Below, piece by piece: positions 1-4,951 of a stretch of 9,203 nt of DNA. The notes beneath the pieces were generated by a model. It saw only the letters and a program-made list of their open reading frames with translations, searched no databases and was not told the DNA's origin. Position 1 is the first letter of the stretch. Each line of letters starts with the position of its first letter. Origin of the DNA: an uncultured Eubacteriales bacterium (lineage in GTDB: Bacteria; Bacillota; Clostridia; Oscillospirales; Oscillospiraceae); the NCBI GenBank assembly GCA_900555665.1, contig USLX01000072.1, positions 1 through 9,203 on the forward strand, given 5' to 3'. The translations under genes were made by a program, and so were the position numbers.

Positions 1-18
1 CCGCGCGGCCTTTACAAC

Positions 19-60
19 AAAAGAGCCTTGCAACGCATCAACACGCTGCAAGGCTCTTTT
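19..60. terminator. Bidirectional intrinsic terminator
   Basis: A perfect 14-bp inverted repeat (arms 19-32 and 47-60, loop 33-46) has the core AGAGCCTTGCA/TGCAAGGCTCT. It is flanked by A and T runs, so it gives a GC-containing stem followed by U residues on either strand. The right arm touches the TAA stop of the small minus-strand gene at 60-62, so it is the natural end of that transcript. It may also end a plus-oriented or convergent transcript entering from the left edge. Confidence 0.88.
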
Positions 61-452
61 TATTTCTTCTTCCGTTTCAGCCAGAACACCTTGAATTTGC
101 TGTACCCATTCGCCTTGTCCGCGTCAAATTCCTCGGTCAGCACGTACCATTTGCGGGCATTATCGAACTGTAAAGCATTTCCACTTTCCTGCACGTCGGT
201 CAGATAGCGGGGGATGGCGGTCTGCTGGCTCTCAAACTCCGGCTCGCGGTCCCACAAAATTTTACCGTCAGCGTCAAAGCCGTGCGCCCATACGCTGAAC
301 ACCAGGCAGGCGGCCTCGCCATAGCAGTAGCGCTCAAACCGGATGCGGCCATCCAGATAAAACAGCATACAATCGCGGAAATGTGTTTCCAACTCTTTTT
401 CATAGCGGCGTCCGCATCCGGTACCGGCAAAATCGGCAGCATTGGCAGTCAT
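60..452 (-). CDS. Hypothetical protein, 130 aa
   Basis: I do not recognise the family. The product is a 130-residue, probably cytoplasmic protein with no signal peptide or membrane segment. It is rich in aromatic and charged residues, with a WAHGFDADGKILWDRE stretch near residues 55-70, and ends in a lysine/arginine tail (WLKRKKK). The ATG at 450-452 is supported by a strong AGGAGGG ribosome site at 459-465, six bases upstream, and by a promoter at 482-510. The TAA stop runs straight into the terminator at 19-60. The gene is therefore a complete single-gene transcription unit, which argues that it is real. It lies downstream of the phosphoglucomutase gene on the same strand, but a terminator separates the two, so co-transcription is unlikely. 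No function can be assigned. Confidence 0.8.
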   Translation of the reverse strand: MTANAADFAGTGCGRRYEKELETHFRDCMLFYLDGRIRFERYCYGEAACLVFSVWAHGFDADGKILWDREPEFESQQTAIPRYLTDVQESGNALQFDNARKWYVLTEEFDADKANGYSKFKVFWLKRKKK

Positions 453-481
453 GGCGTGCCCTCCTGTTTGTTGATGCTTTT

Positions 482-510
482 ATTATACAGCAGGGTGGGG
501 CGTTTCGCAA
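482..510 (-). promoter_or_regulatory. SigA-type promoter for the small minus-strand gene
   Basis: Read on the minus strand, TTGCGA (505-510) and a perfect TATAAT (482-487) are 17 bases apart. Transcription would start near 475, giving a leader of about 22 bases that carries the AGGAGGG ribosome site. Confidence 0.72.
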
Positions 511-533
511 GCAGAAATATAGGGCGCGGCGGC

Positions 534-557
534 AGGGGCCGGGCATGTCCGGCCCCT
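534..557. repeat. GC-rich intergenic palindrome
   Basis: Nine-base arms AGGGGCCGG (534-542) and CCGGCCCCT (549-557) flank a six-base centre. It sits between the terminator of the upstream operon and the promoter of the next gene, within a run of G/C-rich sequence unlike the flanking promoter DNA. There is no T run after the hairpin, so it is not a typical terminator. Its form resembles the dispersed intergenic palindromes (REP-like) seen in many gut Clostridia; copy number cannot be judged from one window. Confidence 0.6.
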
Positions 558-571
558 ACATGGGCGGCGAC

Positions 572-611
572 AAAAAAGCGAACCGCGTCCAAAAACAGAC
601 ACGGTGCGCTT
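572..611 (-). terminator. Intrinsic terminator of the ribonuclease/phosphoglucomutase operon
   Basis: On the minus strand a stem of AAGCG, one mismatch and ACCGTGTC (598-611) pairs with GACGCGGT, one mismatch and CGCTT (576-589). It contains one G-U pair and has an 8-base loop (590-597). The stem is followed directly by a run of six T (572-577). It lies 20 bases beyond the phosphoglucomutase stop codon and marks the operon end. Confidence 0.82.
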
Positions 612-630
612 ACTTACGCTATCCTAAATT

Positions 631-2577
631 TTACGCCAGCAACGGCTTGCAGGCCTCGGCCAGCTTTTCCTTCTTGGCTTCAGCCTCGGCAAGGTCCTTG
701 CCCTTGGTGGTGAAGTAGGTCTTGATCTTCGGCTCGGTGCCGGAGGGACGGACGATGAATTTTTCGCCGCCCGCGAGGCGGTATTCCAGCACGTTGGCCT
801 TCGGCAGGCCGGTGCCGCTTTGTTCATAGTCGATGGCGGTCTCTACGGCCAATCCCGCGATCATCTTCGGCGCGTTTGCACGCAGGCCGTCCATCAGGGA
901 CTGCATCTTCGCCATGCCCTCCGCCCCGCCAAAGGCGAAGCTGCAAAGACCGTTGCGGTAGTAGCCATACTGGTCATAGAGCGCGTCGATCGCATCGCCG
1001 AGCGTCATGCCCTTGCGGGCGTACCACGCGGCCGCCTCGCAAATGAGCAGCACCGCGTTCACGCCGTCCTTATCGCGCACATGCGTACCGGAGAGATAGC
1101 CATAGCTCTCCTCAAAGCCGAAGATGAAGCGTTCGGGATGCCCGTCCTGCTCGAGCAGGGCGATCTGCTCGCCGATAAACTTGAAGCCGGTCAGCACGCG
1201 GCGCAGCTCCACGCCATAGTGCTTTGCCACGGCATCAACCATGTCGGTGGAGACAATCGTCGTCACCGCGACGGGGTCTTTCGGCATTCTACCCGTCGCA
1301 ATGCGGCTTCGGCAGATGAAATCCAGCAGGATGACACCCATTTCGTTGCCCGAAATCAGGCGGTATCCGCCCTTGCCGTCGGGTACAGCCGCGCCGCAGC
1401 GGTCGCAGTCCGGATCGGTACCGATCAGGATGTCGGGCTTGACCTTGTCGCAGAGTTCGAGTCCCTTCTGCATTGCCTCGCGGATCTCGGGGTTCGGATA
1501 CGGGCAGGTCGGGAAATGGCCGTCCGGATGCTCCTGCTCGGGCACAATGGTCATGTTCTGAATGCCGAGCTTCTTCGTCAGCATCCGCACACACTCAAGG
1601 CCGGAGCCGTTGAGCGGCGTGTAGACGAGCTTCAGATCGGCGATGCCTGCGCCGTCACCGACGCGCTGGGCATAGACGGTATCGACAAATTTTTCGAGCA
1701 CCGCGTCCGGGATATACCGGATCGTCCCGGCGGCGAGGGCCGCATCAAAGTCCGCACGCTTCGGCGCCGTAAAGAAGTCCAGCTTTTCGATCATCTTCAA
1801 GATGACGTCCGCAGCCTCCGGCGTGATCTGGCAGCCGTCTGCGCCATAGACCTTATAGCCGTTGTACTGCGCGGGATTGTGACTGGCCGTAATACAGATG
1901 CCGACGCCGCAGCCAAGCTCCCGCACGGCAAAGCTCAGTGCGGGCACCGGCTCGAGCCGGGGATAGAGATGCGCAGTGACGCCGTTTGCGGCAAAGACCG
2001 CTGCGGCCTCACGCGCGAACACGTCAGAGCCAATACGGCTGTCGTAGGCAATGGCGGCGCACTTGGGCAGCGCCGTGCCGTTTAAATAATCCGCAACGGC
2101 TTGCGTGGCCCGCCGGACAACATAGATGTTCATCCGGTTTGTCCCCGCACCGAGCACACCGCGCAATCCGGCCGTGCCAAATTCGAGGTCGCGGTAGAAG
2201 CTGTCGTACTTTGTCTGCTCGTCCATGCCGCGCAGCTCTTCCAGCAGCGCCTTGTCCATGCCGGGCTGCCCGAGCCACTGTGTATACGTCTTTTGTACCT
2301 GATCCATCTGGGAATTACTCCTTTCCAATATGACCTGCAGCCGGGGATTTTCCCGCGCCGCCTCCTGTAAAACTGTTAAAATACGCGCCGCATATGTCCC
2401 GCCGGGCACATCCGGCTCCCAAAAAATCCGTCCGCCAAGCTCCTGCAGGCAGTCGTAAAGCGCATCGAGGTTGGCCCCGTAGTAACCCGGCAAGCCAAGC
2501 TGCTCGCGCAGATATTCGTGTGCTTCCCCGCGCGCAGCAAGGCGCGACGCCTTCAAAACATAGTCTTTCATTTCCAT
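631..2577 (-). CDS. pgcA: Barstar-phosphoglucomutase in-frame fusion, 648 aa (PgcA-type mutase)
   Basis: Residues 1 to about 88 are a barstar-family ribonuclease inhibitor. The LPGYYGANLDALYDC motif (29-43) matches the barstar helix that plugs barnase: Tyr32, Asp38, Tyr41 (Trp in Bacillus), Asp42 and Glu72 align with barstar Tyr29, Asp35, Trp38, Asp39 and Glu76. Residues 91-648 form a complete alpha-phosphoglucomutase/phosphomannomutase of usual length (558 aa), interconverting glucose 1- and 6-phosphate in the cytosol. It shows FGTAGLRG near 133-140, the phosphoserine loop TASHNP (Ser232), the metal loop DPDCDR (388-393), the sugar loop GFEESYGYLSG (487-497) and the phosphate loop RPSGTEPK (610-617). 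The start overlaps the ribonuclease stop codon. ATG 2577 and ATG 2571, which forms an ATGA overlap, are both possible. An internal ribosome site and ATG at 2307 could yield mutase alone. Domain calls are firm; whether the fused protein is the real product is not. Confidence 0.85.
   Translation of the reverse strand: MEMKDYVLKASRLAARGEAHEYLREQLGLPGYYGANLDALYDCLQELGGRIFWEPDVPGGTYAARILTVLQEAARENPRLQVILERSNSQMDQVQKTYTQWLGQPGMDKALLEELRGMDEQTKYDSFYRDLEFGTAGLRGVLGAGTNRMNIYVVRRATQAVADYLNGTALPKCAAIAYDSRIGSDVFAREAAAVFAANGVTAHLYPRLEPVPALSFAVRELGCGVGICITASHNPAQYNGYKVYGADGCQITPEAADVILKMIEKLDFFTAPKRADFDAALAAGTIRYIPDAVLEKFVDTVYAQRVGDGAGIADLKLVYTPLNGSGLECVRMLTKKLGIQNMTIVPEQEHPDGHFPTCPYPNPEIREAMQKGLELCDKVKPDILIGTDPDCDRCGAAVPDGKGGYRLISGNEMGVILLDFICRSRIATGRMPKDPVAVTTIVSTDMVDAVAKHYGVELRRVLTGFKFIGEQIALLEQDGHPERFIFGFEESYGYLSGTHVRDKDGVNAVLLICEAAAWYARKGMTLGDAIDALYDQYGYYRNGLCSFAFGGAEGMAKMQSLMDGLRANAPKMIAGLAVETAIDYEQSGTGLPKANVLEYRLAGGEKFIVRPSGTEPKIKTYFTTKGKDLAEAEAKKEKLAEACKPLLA
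2305..2324 (-). promoter_or_regulatory. Internal ribosome site and alternative phosphoglucomutase start
   Basis: On the minus strand AAAGGAG (2318-2324) stands 10 bases before an ATG (2305-2307) that begins MDQVQKTY, where phosphoglucomutases of this type normally start. A TAA at 2315-2317 follows the ribosome site but is out of the barstar frame by one base. This is the layout expected of two adjacent genes whose first stop codon has been lost from frame. Initiation here would give a 558-residue free mutase. Confidence 0.7.
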
Positions 2578-3146
2578 GCCACCGTATGCGCCTCCGTCAC
2601 GGCCAGCTCGGAAAATGTCTCATAATGATCCTCGGTGTAAAAATAGAGCCCGTCGTTTGAGAAGACCAGCCGCTTCGCGCCGCGGCCTAATTGGCCGTTT
2701 GTATCGATGTCGCATTCGGTGTAGCTGCGCCCCGTCGCCTCCGGAAGCAGCCCCTCCCGGTTGCCGAAGCGGTCGCCGCCGATAGCTGCGCCGTCCAGGT
2801 AATTTTCGACGCTGCCGCCCTCCCAGCCAAGCGCGCGGGCCTCCTCCTTCGTGATGTAGTTGTCGGGGAGCGCGCCGTATTGATCGAGATAGAGCACCAC
2901 ATGCTCGAGATCATAGTAGCAGACCCCTTCTGCGACGGCGCTGTCGCTCGTGCCGGGATCATCTTCCAAAACCTCCGGTGTTTCAGGCTCGTCCGGCAGC
3001 GCCTCCGCAGCGGCCGCTTCGGTGTTTCCCGCCTCAGAGAAAATCTCCTCCGTCAAGTTCGGGATTTCCTCGCCGCAGCCGCTCAGCCCCAGCAGCATCA
3101 CCACTGCAAGGGCCAGCGCCAGGAGCCGTCTTGCAAATTTGTCCAT
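2568..3146 (-). CDS. Barnase-type ribonuclease, predicted membrane lipoprotein
   Basis: The product is a guanyl-preferring ribonuclease of the barnase family, exported and lipid-anchored. From ATG 3146 it has 192 residues; numbers here count from an in-frame GTG at 3164 (198 aa). Basic residues and a hydrophobic segment (12-28) lead to the lipobox LSGC (Cys30). An acidic Ala/Glu/Pro-rich tether follows (32-80), then the ribonuclease domain (about 83-188). LPDNYITK, ALGW, IGGD, FGNREG and TEDHYETF match Bacillus barnase closely. Lys106, Arg136, Glu150 (general base), Arg161, Arg165 and His180 (general acid) align with Lys27, Arg59, Glu73, Arg83, Arg87 and His102, so an active enzyme is expected. 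About 10 residues extend past the usual barnase end. ATG 3146 is preferred because AAGGAA (3156-3161) lies upstream; the GTG has no ribosome site. It is first in the operon, and its stop overlaps the barstar start. Confidence 0.9.
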   Translation of the reverse strand: MDKFARRLLALALAVVMLLGLSGCGEEIPNLTEEIFSEAGNTEAAAAEALPDEPETPEVLEDDPGTSDSAVAEGVCYYDLEHVVLYLDQYGALPDNYITKEEARALGWEGGSVENYLDGAAIGGDRFGNREGLLPEATGRSYTECDIDTNGQLGRGAKRLVFSNDGLYFYTEDHYETFSELAVTEAHTVAWK

Positions 3147-3184
3147 TGTCTTCGTTTCCTTCACATTTTGCAGGATTTGTCCCT

Positions 3185-3213
3185 ATTATATCCGCTTGAA
3201 AATAGGCTGTCAA
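3185..3213 (-). promoter_or_regulatory. Perfect consensus SigA promoter of the ribonuclease operon
   Basis: On the minus strand TTGACA (3208-3213) and TATAAT (3185-3190) are exactly 17 bases apart, matching consensus at all 12 positions. Transcription would start near 3178, leaving a leader of about 30 bases. I found no other promoter close to consensus upstream of the phosphoglucomutase, so this one probably drives the whole operon. Confidence 0.88.
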
Positions 3214-3239
3214 TCGGATTTCCGCACAGAACTTTGTCC

Positions 3240-3268
3240 TTGACGTCCCATAGAATTGATGATAAAAT
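3240..3268 (+). promoter_or_regulatory. SigA-type promoter of tRNA-Leu
   Basis: TTGACG (3240-3245), a 17-base spacer and TAAAAT (3263-3268) give a predicted start near 3275, six bases before the mature tRNA 5' end. It is divergent from the ribonuclease operon promoter, with 26 bases between the two -35 elements. Confidence 0.8.
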
Positions 3269-3280
3269 AAAAAAGTTCAG

Positions 3281-3366
3281 GCCGGTGTGGTGGAATGGTA
3301 GACACAAGGGACTTAAAATCCCTCGGTGGCAACACTGTACGGGTTCGAGTCCCGTCACCGGCACCA
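3281..3366 (+). tRNA. tRNA-Leu (anticodon UAA)
   Basis: The acceptor stem GCCGGTG (3281-3287) pairs with CACCGGC (3356-3362), followed by A73 and an encoded CCA (3364-3366). The anticodon stem AGGGA/TCCCT (3307-3311, 3319-3323) closes the loop CTTAAAA, with anticodon TAA at 3314-3316. The T stem ACGGG/CCCGT (3339-3343, 3351-3355) closes TTCGAGT. The long variable arm, about 3324-3338, is the class II arm expected of leucine tRNAs. At 86 bases with CCA the gene is complete. It reads UUA and, by wobble, UUG leucine codons. Confidence 0.96.
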
Positions 3367-3375
3367 CTCAGAAAT

Positions 3376-3434
3376 GACCTTTGTATGTCAGGCAGCCGCG
3401 CAGGGCGCGCCCGCCTCGACACCAAAGGTCTTTC
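3376..3434 (+). terminator. Possible tRNA terminator: long-range hairpin
   Basis: GACCTTTG (3376-3383) pairs with CAAAGGTC (3423-3430), which is followed by TTTCTT. The 39-base loop holds a further self-complementary GGGCGCGCCC (3403-3412). Its position just after the tRNA and the T-rich tail suggest transcription termination. The long loop makes it less certain than a classic terminator. Confidence 0.45.
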
Positions 3435-3549
3435 TTCGTTCAAACCCGTGACCGCTTCGCTGGGTCACGGGTTTGTGCTTCAAATTTGGCCGTTGATCCA
3501 TCGTTTCCGGTCTGCAGCCCGCAGAATTCCCTTTGTACGTCAGTCAGCC
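3378..3549 (+). repeat. Imperfect 20-base direct repeat flanking structured intergenic DNA
   Basis: CCTTTGTATGTCAGGCAGCC (3378-3397) recurs as CCTTTGTACGTCAGTCAGCC (3530-3549), with 18 of 20 bases identical. Between the copies lie two strong hairpins and no convincing gene. The 279-base stretch 3367-3645 therefore holds this element plus the promoter of the next gene. The paired repeats and hairpins suggest a small dispersed intergenic element inserted after the tRNA, but no transposase or tRNA-end duplication is present. Confidence 0.5.
3442..3474. terminator. Strong 12-bp hairpin, possible second tRNA terminator
   Basis: AAACCCGTGACC (3442-3453) and GGTCACGGGTTT (3463-3474) form a perfect 12-bp stem with a 9-base loop. 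The sequence after the stem (GTGCTTC) has few T residues, so intrinsic termination depends on the T residues inside the arm. It may instead be the structural core of the repeated intergenic element around it. Confidence 0.5.
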
Positions 3550-3571
3550 AAGCTTCCAAATAACTTCCGGA

Positions 3572-3600
3572 TTGACAAATTTTTATAAATCTGTTATATC
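3572..3600 (+). promoter_or_regulatory. Promoter of the secreted-protein gene
   Basis: A perfect TTGACA (3572-3577) is followed after 17 bases by TATATC (3595-3600), with start expected near 3607. The AT-rich spacer contrasts with the GC-rich surroundings. The gene begins at 3646 behind AAGGGA (3631-3636). Confidence 0.7.
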
Positions 3601-3645
3601 GAATCTATATTCTAATATCTTTCTGACGGAAAGGGACCTCCGGAG

Positions 3646-4415
3646 ATGCAGAAGAATTTGGCTGTCCTCCTGCTTTTTGTGTGCCTCCTCGGGTGCCTGT
3701 GTCTGCCCGCTCAGGCATCAGATGAGGCCGCAGAAAATGATACCCCGGACGCGGCCGGTCTTTCCGAAGAACCGGCATCGGATTGGAACGCGATTCCGGG
3801 CCCGTTCCTCTACGAAAACGAAGACCACCACATCACATTCGACGTACCAGAAGGCTGTCTGGAATACCCGGAAGAGGGACTCACGCCAGAGGAGGCCTAT
3901 TTCTATACCGCAAACGTGCAAATGCGCTGCCTCACCTTCTGTATCTATGGCTGCTGGGCCAGCCTCAGCAATTCAGACCGTGCCAAAATCGATCCCGAAG
4001 AGGTCGACCTCCAATATTTTACGCCGGATTGGATTGAAGTCCTCTTCTCTCTCCCGACCGGGTGCGTTTCCCGCGCACGCTATGGCGAGATGCTCTATTT
4101 CACCTGGCTGGAGCCTGCGGATGAAGCCCGCTTCACGCCCCCCATTTGCCTGTTTTCTCACCATTCGCAACGGCTATTTCTATCTGCTCCAGCTCGAGGC
4201 GCTTTTGACGAGCGTCCGCTTTGAAGAAGGCGCTGCCTGTGGCACCCCTTTACGACGCGGCGGTTTATACCGCACTCGCATATCTCGAGCCCATGCTGCT
4301 CGGCAGCCATCCGCGCCTCTATCCCCTGCTCATCTGGTGTGCGCTGTCCGTCTGGCTGCTCAGCTCCGGCTGCCCCACCAAACCAGAAAACGCCCCCACT
4401 GGCCCGGAGCTCTGA
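3646..4415 (+). pseudogene. Frameshifted gene for an exported protein of unknown family
   Basis: The first frame (3646-4224, 192 codons) starts with a signal peptide: MQKNLAV, a hydrophobic core to about residue 20, then a PAQASD cleavage region. An acidic low-complexity stretch (24-45) and a globular part beginning near FLYENEDHHITFDVPEG follow. At the C6 run 4138-4143 the plausible coding frame moves by one base. The first frame then reads an unconvincing tail (ICLFSHHSQ...), while the next frame reads FACFLTIRNGYFYLLQLEALLTSVRFEE in full, a typical end for such proteins. A further one-base shift near 4223-4230 would continue into an open stretch to TGA 4413-4415 with a hydrophobic LYPLLIWCALSVWLL segment, possibly a membrane anchor. 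The last segment has no ribosome site of its own. The gene is either decayed or affected by sequence errors. The function is unknown. Confidence 0.6.
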
Positions 4416-4453
4416 GCGCCTCTGCCATCTTCCCTCCCGGCCCCGGCATCGCA

Positions 4454-4479
4454 AAAAGGCCGCCAATCGGCGGCCTTTT
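4454..4479. terminator. Bidirectional terminator between convergent genes
   Basis: AAAAGGCCGCC (4454-4464) and GGCGGCCTTTT (4469-4479) form a perfect 11-bp stem with a 4-base loop AATC, giving U-tailed hairpins on both strands. It separates the plus-strand secreted-protein gene from the end of the minus-strand pncC, whose TAA is at 4481-4483. Confidence 0.92.
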
Positions 4480-4480
4480 G

Positions 4481-4951
4481 TTATGCGTAATCCAAGATCA
4501 ATTGCAGCACCGCCTCGGCGGCCTGTTCCCGCACCGCCTCGCGGTTGCCCGCAAGATGCAGCTCCCGGGAAAACGAGAATCCCTCCAGATCGATGCCGAT
4601 GTAGACCAGACCGATGGGCCGTCCCGTCCCGTCGCCGTCCGGCCCGGCGAGGCCCGTTACGCTCACGCCGATGTCGGCCTGCATGGCCTCGCGCGCGCCG
4701 CGCGCCATCTCATGCGCCGTCTGGCGCGAGACGGCCGTATACACGCGCAGCGTGTCCTCGCTGACGCCGAGCAACCGGTGCTTCACACCATTTGTGTACG
4801 AGATGACGCCGCCCATGTAGACCTCAGAACTGCCCGGCACATCGGTCAGCAGCTTGCCGATCAGCCCGCCTGTGCAGGATTCCGCCGTGGCCAGCGTTCT
4901 CCCCTGCGCGCGCAGATGGCGCAATACCTCAAACGGCAGATTCCGGGTCAT
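4481..4951 (-). CDS. pncC: CinA-family nicotinamide-nucleotide amidohydrolase
   Basis: This 156-residue protein is a stand-alone CinA C-terminal domain. Members of the PncC type deamidate nicotinamide mononucleotide to nicotinic acid mononucleotide in the cytosol, feeding the pyridine nucleotide cycle. Visible family motifs are TAESCTGG (22-29, with the presumed nucleophile Ser25), the SYTN...K...LGV block (51-63, Lys57) and GLAGPDGDG (100-108) followed by PIGLVYIG (112-119). The length is normal for the single-domain form; the N-terminal molybdopterin-like domain of full CinA is absent. The ATG at 4949-4951 lies inside the end of thiI (23-base overlap) with AAGGTGG at 4964-4970, so translation is probably coupled. 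It is last in the yifB-thiI-pncC operon, and a terminator follows immediately. The family assignment is firm; the enzyme activity rests on the family. Confidence 0.9.
   Translation of the reverse strand: MTRNLPFEVLRHLRAQGRTLATAESCTGGLIGKLLTDVPGSSEVYMGGVISYTNGVKHRLLGVSEDTLRVYTAVSRQTAHEMARGAREAMQADIGVSVTGLAGPDGDGTGRPIGLVYIGIDLEGFSFSRELHLAGNREAVREQAAEAVLQLILDYA

Noticed and set aside
820..2085. Long open frame (421 codons) on the plus strand
   Set aside because: It is fully antisense to the phosphoglucomutase, rich in Arg/Ala/His, with no ribosome site; a shadow of GC-rich coding DNA.
3281..3366. tRNA-Leu as an attachment site for a mobile element
   Set aside because: No integrase gene and no second copy of the tRNA 3' end is present in the window.
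3210..3443. Minus-strand open frame reading GDGTRTRTVLPPRDFKSLVSTIPPHRP
   Set aside because: This is the antisense of the tRNA-Leu gene, a well-known spurious protein annotation.
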